Position numbers and translations under genes: made by a program
Origin: Epiperipatus broadwayi
Lineage: Eukaryota > Onychophora > Udeonychophora > Euonychophora > Peripatidae
Direction: 5' to 3'
Length of the DNA: 64,000 nt
NCBI GenBank assembly: GCA_028023455.1
Contig: JAQFVV010006255.1
Span: 4,634,501-4,698,500, forward strand
The notes under the pieces: generated by a model
Database searches by the model: none
What the model saw: the letters and a program-made list of their open reading frames with translations, nothing else
Told to the model about the DNA's origin: nothing
Part shown: positions 1-10,400 of the stretch, one piece after another
How the letters are laid out: each line of letters opens with the position of its first letter
How positions within the stretch are numbered: position 1 is the stretch's first letter

Positions 1-344
1 TATCAATATTTCTACTCTTTACAGTTATATATCCTTAAAATAATATTTAAATGATTTGTAATTTATACTTCATTCTCATATCTTTCTCTAAACTAAATAC
101 CTTCAGTAATTACATTTACTACAAAAAAATCTATTATTCATTCTAGAAATATGTAACTTAGGCTATTGTTCCCCAAAATTTTATTATTCCTGCCATTTGA
201 TTTCTTTTTTTTTTTAAAAAAAATTCTATCTATTTTCCTAGACATAACAGTATCACCTAAAAATCTCATTTTATAATAAATCTAATATGTTAACATACTA
301 CTGTTTTCATTCTCTTAAATAACATTACTTAAAATTAACATTAA
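1..344. other. AT-rich DNA, no feature seen
   Basis: Homopolymer A/T runs only. I see no open frame, repeat unit or RNA-like fold here. Confidence 0.6.
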
Positions 345-738
345 GGGATATAATCATAAACATATGACCAAAAACATGAAAAAAATCTATGATCCCCGAG
401 AAGCACATTTCATGCTGAACCAGCACTCATCAGTTGATCCGGACAGCAATCTCTTACACATATCTTTATCATTGTTCAGTATATATATATAAATAGCAAA
501 TTACTACAGTTTAATTGACACAAATCACTTAACAAAAGTATATTAATAATTTTTAATAGTCATTCATTAGACCAGAAATTGTCCAATAATGAATAATATA
601 TCTGTAGTTTATTTTTTACTACACCATTCTGATGCAAGATAAGAGCTAGTTTCTATCTACTTTTAACATCTTATGAATCTTAGTATCTTATAGATCTTTT
701 TCACATGTCTTTGGTCATATGTTTATGATTACACCCCT
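345..738. repeat. Foldback repeat, ~40-bp inverted arms
   Basis: Positions 351-390 and 690-731 are imperfect inverted copies of each other; both arms carry the motif CATATGACCAAA or its complement. The hammerhead-like core at 392-440 abuts the left arm. The right arm lacks that core, so it looks like a truncated copy in the opposite orientation, as in the insertion at 56641-57774. The right arm lies in the loop of the palindrome at 541-870, so the two repeats are either nested or one composite unit. I cannot define target duplications. Confidence 0.55.
392..440 (-). ncRNA. Hammerhead-ribozyme-like core
   Basis: On the minus strand CTGATGA (plus 427-433) is followed by GTGCTGGTTCAGCAT, which folds as a 5-bp stem II (TGCTG/CAGCA, GTT loop) closed by a G-U pair, and then by GAAA (plus 408-411). 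This matches the conserved hammerhead order CUGANGA - stem II - GAAA. Stem III and the NUH cleavage site are not clear: the bases after GAAA (TGTGCTTC) would need one change to make the minimal two-pair stem III. Stem I is also weak. It is probably a decayed ribozyme from a PLE-type repeat. Confidence 0.45.
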
Positions 739-870
739 CCAAAAGATGTGGATAGAAACCAGTCCCTATCTTGCATGGGAATTGTGTAGTGAAAATTGCA
801 TTACAGATGTATTATTCATTGCTTGATAATCTCTAGTCCATCAAATGACTAATAAAAACTATTAGCAATA
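541..870. repeat. Large palindromic (foldback) element
   Basis: The left arm (541 to about 657) and right arm (about 744-870) are inverted copies over some 115-125 bp with scattered mismatches. Shared landmarks are AATGAATAATA, ATCTGTA and TAGTCATT. Shorter relatives occur at 3474-3598 and 27311-27410, so this is a dispersed family. It has no coding capacity. Confidence 0.65.
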
Positions 871-886
871 AATAATGTTCAATATA

Positions 887-2011
887 CACCTGGGTCTCGT
901 TTTACGTGATAGATAGGCTCCTCAGAAAACATGCGTAAACGAAATCGCGCAAAAATAGATGTAACTTATATTGAAAAAGGAGGGATGCGGTCTGTGATTT
1001 TTCAAAATTCACGTAAAAGCAAAGCACCAACGTAAAATTACTTTAAAATTCGCGCAAAAAAAAAAATAAGGAAACAAAATATGACTAATAAAAAATTTCA
1101 AATTTGAAAAAAAATAATACAAGACAAACTTTTTTAAACTATAATATTTAATTTTATTCAAAATAATATATTTTTATACATAATTTGCAGTACAGTAATT
1201 TACATTTTTTTATACATGTTTTAATTATTATAGCTATTTGCCAAAAACATGTTCATTTGCAAACAACTAGCGCCAACTTCACACTCATGTTGTGACAATG
1301 GTTTTCTGGTGACAACGTAATTAGTAATTAATCTTTGAGACGATGATTTTATTAATTGTTTATGAACTTAGACTTATGATAATAAAAAGACATTTATTCA
1401 CCACTGCTGGGAAAAATTTAATTAAAACTAACAACTAAAAATTAAATTCTTATTTTTGTCTTTAATTTTCAATTCCGTTTAAAAATCAAATTTTGTTTTA
1501 CATCACATCGCCGTAAGTAATTTTTAAATTGTTAATTACAATTAAAAATCAGATTTTAATTTTTAATTGTCAAATTTAATTGTGCCCACTGCTATTTCTG
1601 ACCTTTTAAAAATAAACTTGTGGACACTAAATGATTAATAATTGATTATGTTCTTTTTTAAAAAGCAAAAACAGAATGTGATTTAAAATGCAAAATTAAC
1701 ATGCCCAATGTTTGAACAAATTTACATTATAATCTTGTAAAATTTAATGTGTGTATACATAAAATGTGGAAATCATGATTTTAATTTTATTATTGCATAA
1801 AATCTTACTATTATAAAGCACTGGAAATATTGAAATTACTAAGATGAAAGTTGAATTCCAATAATGTGCTATTACTTTCAATATAACATAAGTGCGCGAA
1901 ATTTATTATTTAAAGTAATAGCGCATTATCAAAGTTCGACTTCCGGTGAAACACGAATCGCGTAACTTCAAAATTGTGTTAAATAAGTCCGTGTAAAAAG
2001 AGACCCAAGTG
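887..2011. mobile_element. CpG-rich non-autonomous DNA transposon
   Basis: The left end reads CACCTGGGTCTCGTTTTACG and the reverse complement of the right end reads CACTTGGGTCTCTTTTTACA, giving terminal inverted repeats of about 20 bp. The flanking tetranucleotides are TATA and TGTA, a possible 4-bp target duplication with one mismatch. The CAC start and 4-bp target would fit the Chapaev group, but that is a weak assignment. The ends contain many CpG (for example GCGTAAACGAAATCGCGC), unlike the surroundings. A subterminal hairpin lies near 1860-1935. No transposase frame is visible. Confidence 0.55.
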
Positions 2012-2168
2012 TGTACTGTTTTTAGATATAACACTACAAAGAGTGATAGTGTACTTTCATTGTTTGTTACAAATGTTTTGACTATAGTTATAAAAATTGT
2101 ATATTACATATAATTTAATATTCAATATATATATATATTTGTTAATTAGTGCAAATAAAGCTATTTAT

Positions 2169-2459
2169 AATGGGCTTAAAATTTTTTCCTGATTTATATA
2201 AAGCCTTTAATACTATGAGATTTATTTAAATATAGTGTGAATTGAAATCATTTGAAGTAATATGCATTTGAAAAATAAAATTTAACCTTATAAGTTAATT
2301 GTAATGAAACTACTAAATGGGTTTAAAAATTTTCTGATTTATATAGTCTTTGATACTATGAGATTTATTTAAATATAGTATGAAATGAAATCATTTGAAG
2401 TAATGTACATTTGAAAAATAAAATTTAACCTTATAAATGAATTGTAATGAAACTACTAC
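2169..2459. repeat. Tandem duplication, period 147 bp
   Basis: Positions 2169-2315 and 2316-2459 are two head-to-tail copies, roughly 90% alike by eye. Both contain ACTATGAGATTTATTTAAAT and AAAATTTAACCTTATAA. Confidence 0.8.
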
Positions 2460-2849
2460 CATTATATTAAAGTATAGAAAGAGTGCTTAGGATTCAAACT
2501 TATCTGACAAAACTGGAAGCTTTCTGATGCTTAAAAACATATACTAAGAGAATATACATCATTGGTTTATGATACTGAACATTAACATTCAAAATATATT
2601 AACTTTTAACTTTACCGCTGCAAAAGAGTATGGCTATTTACATGGTTTATTTCAAATAGCTTCACTGCATTTATCAAATTTATATAAGTATATATAACAA
2701 TAATAAACAATATTCCTAACTCATTTTATTATAAATATAATTTTTATTAAAACAAATTATTCCATTTATCTTAAAAACAATTCATCATAACATCACCCAT
2801 TTTTTTTTACCTTCATTTCTGATTAACATATAAGTAAACATATTGTTTC

Positions 2850-3110
2850 CTTGAAGGCTTGTGATGATGGAATTTTAGTTGTATTTATATATTTAACTAT
2901 TTCCATCATCTGGTATTGAGTATTGAATGTCTTTAGAAATATTTAACTTTATTCAAATTTTCAAAGTACATTCAACTGTTATTAATAGCAAACAGGTTAG
3001 CATACGCACAACATTTTGAGAGTTATTTTTCTCTCTTCTTCAGCTGTTTCTGGCCTGACCAGTGACAGTATAATCAAACCTGGACTCTTAGATTCTTGAA
3101 TATTGAATTT
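2850..3110. repeat. Dispersed foldback-family copy 1
   Basis: This shares an extended sequence with 10097-10400, including TATTGAGTATTGAATGTCTT, a GCATA...TTTTGAGAG block and CCAGTGACAGTA. The left end has the same terminal sequence as the right end of copy 2 in inverted orientation (motif TTGTATTTATATA). It is non-coding. The minus strand carries the hammerhead-like fold noted separately. Confidence 0.6.
2993..3056 (-). ncRNA. Hammerhead-like fold in foldback family (copy 1)
   Basis: On the minus strand CTGAAGA (plus 3037-3043) fits the CUGANGA box. It is followed by a stem II of about 5 bp (GAGAG/CTCTC) and then AAAA where GAAA is expected. ACG-TTGTG-CGT can form stem III ending in a UA that satisfies the NUH rule. 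CAGG and CCTG flank the fold and could close stem I. The G-to-A change at the start of GAAA should abolish activity, so this is at best a fossil ribozyme. Confidence 0.35.
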
Positions 3111-3473
3111 TAAGATGATGCTCTAACCAAATGAGTTGTATATATATATTAACTCCTATTAAGTCTGACAATACTTCATAATTCCTTATTTCCGTTTTCT
3201 AAATCAAATTTTTCCAGTTAAAAATTTATTTAGTATTAGCTACCTGCAATATCAGCTTTGCATTTTCTCTCTTTTTTTTTCTATAAAATCACAGATATTC
3301 TATATTAAAAGCATATTTGAAAATATGAAAATATTAAAAATCCTAAGGCTTACTTATGTATTACAAACTAAATAATTTATTTAATTTTTCCAATTATAAC
3401 TGGGAATGACATTTTCCACTTCCAGTAATAATTTAGAAACGGGCAAAGATATATTTAAGACAATCAATGCATG

Positions 3474-3598
3474 TAATGAATATTTCTGTAGTGTAATTTT
3501 CACTCCACCTTGCTTGTGAGCGTGGGGTAGTGAAAATTACACTACAGAAATATTATTCATTAAGTAGATAATCTCTAGTCTAATAAATGACTAACACC
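3474..3598. repeat. Short hairpin element
   Basis: Arms 3474-3504 and 3529-3562 are near-perfect inverted repeats (motif TTTCTGTAGTGTAATTTTCA). They surround a 24-base loop rich in G and C. The right flank (GATAATCTCTAGTC...AAATGACTAA) matches the right arm of the 541-870 palindrome, which makes this a shorter member of that family. Confidence 0.65.
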
Positions 3599-5338
3599 AG
3601 TCAAAATTATTTACTTAACATAACAAATATTTATAAATGTAAAATAAATTTTGTAATTTAAATTTTAAATATAAAAATAATATAGAACAAAGTGATATAA
3701 AAATGGCATAATGTTTGCCATTATTAAAAAAAAAAAAAAAATAGATATTTAAATAAAAGACAAATGTTTTTTTTTCCTGAAGTTCGTTTTCCTGTCAATG
3801 CTTTGACATATAAAAAAAAGATAATAAACTCACAGTTTTTGATAAATCTGTTTTTTATATGTAGTGTTATTTATTTAAATTTCAATCCTTTAAACCAGTG
3901 TTTCCCAAAGTGGGCAGTACCATCCCCCAGTGGGCAGTAAAGACTTCTAGGGGAGCGACAGTGGGTTCAGAAGCATTTGGGGGTCTAGTCTTTTCTCCAG
4001 ACGCACCAATTGTCAACTTTAGCTCACTCTCAAACCGCTAATTTTTATGTTATTTTGCCGATTTTATGGTTATTTTATAAATTGTTTATATGCAAGAATA
4101 TATATATGTATTAAGGGGGGGGGGGGGATAGTCAGAGTAATTGTAAATGTTTTGCACATTTTTGATGGGTTTTTCCCCCCTATTAACAAGTTAAAAGGAA
4201 TGCAGGTTATTATTGTATGGCCAATTGTAAATTTGACTAATAGATAGAAGTAGTCATCTTGTGTATTATATTTTTTGTTAAAAAAATAAAGTAATTTAAG
4301 GCCAATATCAGCTGAAAGAATCTAAAAATTTGTCATATCTCAGATTTGTTTTTTTGTTTTGCTTTAAATCTTTTGTAAAGATGGAAAAAGCTATTTCCAT
4401 TGTATTACAATTAGAAACTATATGTAAAACGGAATTCCTTGAGGAATTAAAAGAGTCTGAGTGGAAAATGAAAGAAGTGAAAGATAAAAAGGTGTAAAAA
4501 GCTATATCGTGTTATGATCAATTATCCAAGAAATTAGAGATAACAATTGTAATAGTGAAAGAGGTGTATTCAATTTGTATTGCTATAGGTGTGCTATAAA
4601 AGGTTTTCAGCAAGTGCTGGGGGAATCTCTTCTGAGTTTATATTTTTCCTTGCTACGTTTTGTTTGCTGGGCGGTTAAGGGTTTGCTGAACTAAGAGAAA
4701 TATTTTAGTTGTAAAGCAGTGGAGAACTGTATGAAAGAAGGCAGAGCTGAGCCTAGCTTCAAATTACCAATTTAGATCCAAACCGCCATATTGAATTTTT
4801 TAAAATACTGACCTGAGACACAATTTTCAGAATAACTTCAGTTTTAATTATGTTAGAGCAAAAAAATTACATTAATAGAAACTAGAAAAACTAAGGCAAA
4901 CAATAAGCATAAGATAACTATATAAAAAATAAGGAAAAAAAATTTTCACATCCGAAATAATTATTATTTTATTGTTTGTTCATAATTTGGAAATTAACAT
5001 TAACTAAAATTCAAATTACATCTTCAGTAATAATTTCTTTGTATTGCTCACAAAATTATCTTTCTCAACATGTATAAAATGTCTTACCTAAGATAATCCA
5101 TAGCTTCACAATCTCCAAAAAAAAGTCGGATATGAATTCTTCATTTTTATCTTGTACCTCAAAAGTTCCAAATGTCAAAGGCATCTATAAAGAAAAAGAT
5201 TCGTCCTAATAAAAGATGCAAAAGAAATCATCATAGCAATTGGCTTCTTGTCTATCTAAAAGTAGAAATTGTAGGTTACTGTCTATATCACTGATAAAAT
5301 GAGTTTCATCTCTTCATTTATTTTTTTTGTGTGTATAT

Positions 5339-5457
5339 CAGTGATGCTTATATTCTTTATGGACACCAGTGATATTTATATTCTTTATGGACACCAGTGA
5401 TGTTAATATTCTTTATGGACACCAGTAATGTTTATAGTCTTTATGCACACAAGTGAT
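5339..5457. repeat. Minisatellite, period 28 bp
   Basis: There are four full copies and one partial copy of a unit like CAGTGATATTTATATTCTTT plus ATGGACAC, starting at 5339, 5367, 5395, 5423 and about 5450. It lies inside the hAT element. Confidence 0.85.
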
Positions 5458-5473
5458 ACCTGTGTATGCAATC

Positions 5474-5773
5474 TTTCTATACATTTGATTATTAGTTTTG
5501 CAACTCATTACTTGTAAACACAAATATATTATATAAACATAATTATAAATAATAAATTATTAAACTTTTTGAAAATCTCTCTTTACTCGGAAGTATCTCA
5601 TAATTAGAAGATGTAGTTGCAGGGTAGAATGGTTTCTATTTTCTGTATTTTTAAAAATAATATCATGGTTTTCTATATATTTGATTATTAGTTTTGTAAC
5701 TCATTACTTGTAAACACAATCATATTATATAAACATAATTATAAATAATAAATTATTAAACTCTTTGAAAATC
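5474..5773. repeat. Direct repeat of 104 bp, offset 196 bp
   Basis: Positions 5474-5577 and 5670-5773 are about 95% alike (both contain TTGATTATTAGTTTTG and CTCATTACTTGTAAACACAA). They are separated by 92 bp of unrelated sequence, which suggests a local segmental duplication. Confidence 0.8.
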
Positions 5774-7406
5774 ATTATTTTTATAAAATAAGTGGATTCG
5801 AACTTTAGAAAATTACGGTAGATCTGAATTCTATATGAGCATAAATAAATATATAATTTATATTAACAAACACTAACTACAAACTAAAATTAATAAAAAA
5901 TATAATTTTTTCAAAAAATTAAAAAAAAAAGTAAAATATAAAAAAAATTAAAATTTTATACTTACAAGTCTTTATGTTGAAGCTCTATTGTAGGCCTTAT
6001 TTGTGAATAACACTCGAGAAATGTTGACTTACGGCCCATTAAATCTTTTCTGTCTTTTAACACTTCATGATAGTTACAAAATTTATCAAAAAACAAAAGA
6101 AATTAAAAACCTTCCTTGATTAAAACTGCTGCCAAAAATCCAAATTTCAGCAGATCTTTTTGAGGTAGACATCTTTGGAATCACATGGCAGAGAGCTATC
6201 AAATGCCCTTATTTTGGTTGACCTTATGCTTATATTTATTATGTCAGTAAAGAAAGAAAACAACACATCAGCTGACACATGGCTAACCCACTCAAAAAGC
6301 CCAACCAGTTAAAGCCTGTCCAGAATTGCGTGATTGAGTTTTGGTTGGCTGCTGTCATTATTATAAAGATCCTAGAGAAAGCTGAGAAATATAAAAATGC
6401 CTAAATTTTATCATTATAATGCTAATAAAGTAAACTCCCAATGTTAGTGCACCAGCCCGACTCCTATGCTGCTGTCATGTAGTCACAGATGCTAGCTCTC
6501 ATTTTGCTGTGAAGAAGGGAAGTGCACTTAAAAGTTACTAAGTCTGGAGATGGTTAATAGAAAGAAACCAGAAGGAAGCTGGATGGTACAATTTTTTGTT
6601 TATTTATTATCATTGTCTTGTTGATATAAATTTTATTGTATTTTTTTTATTATTTGTATTTTTTTTTTGTTTCTCTATAAATTATTCTTTGACTACTTGC
6701 CTACTTTAAAGCAGTTCTACCAAATTAATTTCTGGAATGCTTGTGTGTATGCCAAGGCGTAGATATATATACATATTTGTTTGTTTTTGTTTGCTTCTAA
6801 CACACTGTTCTATTTGAAAAAAAAAAAACTTATTTTGCATGAAATTATTATTATTTTTGTAATCTCTGTATGTGATTATTAATAATTTATTGACATGATT
6901 TGGGGTTTGTTTGTTTTTTTGTTTTGTTAAGTGGTATTTCTTTTTTGAAAATGTTTTTTCTTCTCGAAAGTGGCACATAAAGGTGAGGGTTAGGTTCAGC
7001 CTTTCAAAAATATATCGCCTAAAACTTCATGGTACAAATTAGAAGGGTATTAGAGTTTTGGATAGGGAGAAATCAGAAAATATAATCATTTTTGGTTTGA
7101 TTTCACTCATTTAAACTTAAATTTAATAACTTAAAAATTTTTTTTTTTCTTGTTATTGATATTGAGTTTATGTTGATGCCTTATTCTAATGTGTGACACT
7201 GACATCATGTTATATCTTGTGTGCATTGTATGAATTACGGGATAGGCATTATCCAGTACAATATCATTGGTTGCTATTTATGTCAAAAATATCAAACAGA
7301 TTGAACACAGAAAACTGTTATACTTAGGGGGGGGGGGACATTACAAAATTTATGTCTTGCAAAAGGGGTGGTAGCCTGAGAAAGTTTGGGAACTTATGCT
7401 TTAAGC

Positions 7407-10096
7407 CATGAATTATCATTAACATTCCATTCACACACAAAAAAAGTATTCTCTACTCTTATTACAATACTATTTGCTGAAACATTATTTTCCTCTACTT
7501 AATTGATTTGTTTCAGATTATTTATTCAAAACATTTAACTTATATGATAGGCTTATCATAATAAAAATAGGATTAGGTCATTGAAAAAATTGTCAAAGTA
7601 TATTAAAAAGTTTGAGAAGTGTTTATTTAAGACTGCATTTAATTAATTATTAACACAAATTTTATTGCAGAAAATTATTTTTTTTTGTCTATTTTTGTTG
7701 TTTTGTTTGTTTTCTTCTTTGTTTTTAAATATTTTTTTTTTTAATAAACATACATTTTTGTTCAATAATCATAACATACTTACACCATTTGTTTACTAAT
7801 AGATTATTTGTAAATTCATATTTCTGCTAATAGAATTTAAATATTAAAACTAGTGGGTGCTCTAGGATTATCAAGTTGTGTATCGAATGAATGTTTTCTA
7901 ATGAGTAAAATATTTTTCCTATCAATTTCATTTACAGTGATAACTACTACTACAAAGACTTATATTTTTATATTGCAAACAGATTGTACAATGAACACTT
8001 TTTATGACTAAATTATGATTTATACTCAATGTAGACATCTTTAAAATATTTTGTAAGACTTAGTTAGCAATTTAGTTTGCTTACCTATACCTAATATATT
8101 TTTTAATTATTCTGCTGTATACATATAATAATTTTAGGCATAAACTTAAAAATCTGAATGGGAAAACTGTCTTTTAAAAAATCTAAACAAAAAGGCTGTA
8201 AAATTATTACCAAGTCAGAATGCTATAATTAATGCTATTAACTGATATAGAATATATGTGAGCAAGACATTTCAAAGACTCTGAAAGGAAGAGTTAGAAA
8301 TGTTATTAACTTTTTTAAAAAAAATTCAAGTGAGGAAGCAGAAATAAAAGAATTTTTATTACCATTGATTTGTTTCTATTTTTAGAAGATTGACTTTAGT
8401 ATTCACTATGTTAATGAATAAAAATGTTATCATAAATGTCATTGGTTAACATAGCAGCAATAGAAAGTTGATTAATACTGAAAAAATTTCCAAGTAAAAA
8501 AGTGAAAGTAAAGTGAGTTTTTATAAGTGTAAATTTATTTTTCCTTTTAAAAAATTAAATTTTTATTTTCACTATGAAAAAAAAAACTAAGTTAAAATAA
8601 AGCATCAAATAATAATAATAATTTCCACACAAGAAAACTGAAATGTTGCAAATGAAATGACCAAATCAGAGATGTCTCATTTTCATTAGGATTCATTTAT
8701 ATTTTTGTTTTTTGCTTTTAAAAGTTTAATTTTAGTTTCTATGAAAATCAAACTGAACACCAATTAGTTTTACATGTATTTATACTCTTATCTTTTTGAT
8801 ATTGTATTACATTTTTCACATTTAGATATTTGTTTGCATCATAATTTTTCTCTGGAATGAATTATTCTTAAATACATGTGTATCAAAGTAAGCTACAATG
8901 AACAGATGGTGGAACAGATGACTTACTTGAATCAATTAGTTCATTATAGCAGACTATTGTATACTATTCAAGCTTAAAAAGAGATGCAAAAAGGCCTGAA
9001 CCATCATTCTCTCATCCAAAATAAAATGACAATTAATATAAGAATTTAAAAAAATTAATATAATTGCCTCTATCTTTAAAAATTATTTTATAAGTGAATA
9101 ATAAATCATTCAATAAAATTTCACTATTATTTTATTTTAATGTATTTTTAAATTATTTAATTTTATGTTTAAAAAAAATTGACTTACACTATAATCTTTA
9201 CATGTAATCAAAGTTATATAGTCTAAATAGGTATATGTGTGTGTGTGTGTGTTTTTGTAATTAAGTCTGATTTTTTTGTAAACAATTTAATTAAGGTTCA
9301 TCATGAAAGATTCAAAATCAAACTTTTATTTAATTCTACTTTAATAAAAATGTTTTTAAAAAATATGTAATTTGTTATGTTGAAGATCAAAGTTGTAAAT
9401 ACGTAATTAATTATGATTTTGAAAAACAATATAAGTACTTAATTATATTTCATGCCATTTAATATAAAAATCTAATAACTTATTTATCAGTTCCATTCAA
9501 AATAAAAAATCAGGGTAATTACCATAAAGGAATAAAAAGACCAAAAATGACTTGGGTTTTTATTTACCCTGCTTCCAGTTTTAGAAAGTAGTCAGATTGT
9601 GTTATTTTCCCAGGAAATTTCTCTATAATAGAGATAGCTTGAAAAAGAACCATTGTTAACTATTAGCAAAAAAACTTCAATGCCAACTAAAATAACTGTC
9701 ATATGGAAAAGCCATGAATGAATAAATATAAGATCATTTGTTCTCTCTTTATCGGACTGTCTGCCTCAGCCAAAGTAGTATCCTGAGTAATGCTTTTCAT
9801 CTTTACTTATTATGAATCATCCCCAAAATAAAAAGAATTGGTTAACTTTGGAAAATTTACAAGACTACAATGTTTACTGCATGTTTATTACCTTAACAAA
9901 GAAATATTAAATTGTTGACATTAAACATTTTGAGAGCCAAAAACAATTCATAGGAGCACTTACAGATTTCCTAGATATCAAAAAAAAAAGCTACATAGCT
10001 ATACTGCAAGTTATTCATTTCAATCTATATAAAGGTTACTAAAAATGTAGAAGAAATCATTTAAAAATTTTGCTACATATGTTATAGGTAGCTGTA
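7407..10096. other. AT-rich non-coding stretch
   Basis: I find no gene or element ends here. A (GT)n microsatellite lies at about 9234-9253, and homopolymer runs are frequent. Confidence 0.5.
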
Positions 10097-10400
10097 TTTA
10101 TATATTGGACTATTCCCATCATCTAGTATTGAGTATTGAATGTCTTTAGAAAAAAGTAACTTTATTTAAATTTTCAAAGTATATTCAACTGTTAGCATAT
10201 AGGCTAGTATATGCATAACGTTTTGAGAGATATTATTCTCTTCTGTTGCTAGCCAGACCAGTGACAGTACTAGCATGGAAATCGAGCATGGACCCTTAGA
10301 TTCTAATTTTTTCTAAAAACATTCAATACTCAATACTACATGATGGAAATAGTCCAATATATAAATACAATTAAAATACCATCATTATAAATCTTCAAGA
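10097..10400. repeat. Dispersed foldback-family copy 2
   Basis: Inverted arms of about 55 bp lie at 10097-10152 and 10312-10368 (both carry ATTGAGTATTGAATGT or its complement, and TATATATTGGAC). Between them is the block shared with 2993-3090. The right flank to about 10400 matches the inverted left end of copy 1. It is non-coding. Confidence 0.65.
10202..10254 (-). ncRNA. Hammerhead-like fold in foldback family (copy 2)
   Basis: This is homologous to the fold at 2993-3056. GGCTAG (plus 10202-10207) and CTAGCC (10249-10254) are complementary and could close stem I. Copy 1 uses CAGG/CCTG at the comparable place. The core is degenerate: CAGAAGA in place of CTGAAGA, and AAAA in place of GAAA. 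It is a fossil if it ever was a ribozyme. Confidence 0.3.

Larger units (their letters stand above)
3896..7398. mobile_element. Decayed hAT-superfamily DNA transposon
   Basis: The left end CAGTGTTTCCCAAAGTGGG is a classic hAT terminal sequence. The reverse complement of the right end (CATAAGTTCCCAAACTTTCTC) is its diverged partner. Flanking octamers CTTTAAAC (3888-3895) and CTTTAAGC (7399-7406) agree at 7 of 8 positions, as expected for the 8-bp hAT target duplication. Both ends carry G runs (about 4115-4128 and 7327-7338). The 3.5 kb interior has no recognisable hAT transposase. A short open stretch from 4381 (starts MEKAISIVLQLE) ends after about 38 codons and matches nothing I know. The interior also contains the repeats at 5339-5457 and 5474-5773. 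Confidence 0.75.

Noticed and set aside
740-770. GGATAGAAACCAGTCCC as a hammerhead 3' half (GAAAC..GTC)
   Set aside because: The 3' motif is present but no CUGANGA box lies upstream. The bases instead form a simple hairpin (GATAG/CTATC).
4047-4247. 66-codon frame
   Set aside because: It lies inside the hAT element end and crosses a G run (GGGG in the protein). No family resemblance.
5339-5457. CRISPR-like array (28-bp repeats)
   Set aside because: Copies are directly adjacent with no unique spacers and the context is eukaryotic, so it is a minisatellite.
6706-6978. 90-codon minus-strand frame inside the hAT element
   Set aside because: Composition is Lys/Asn/Phe from homopolymer runs, and it has no hAT transposase motif.
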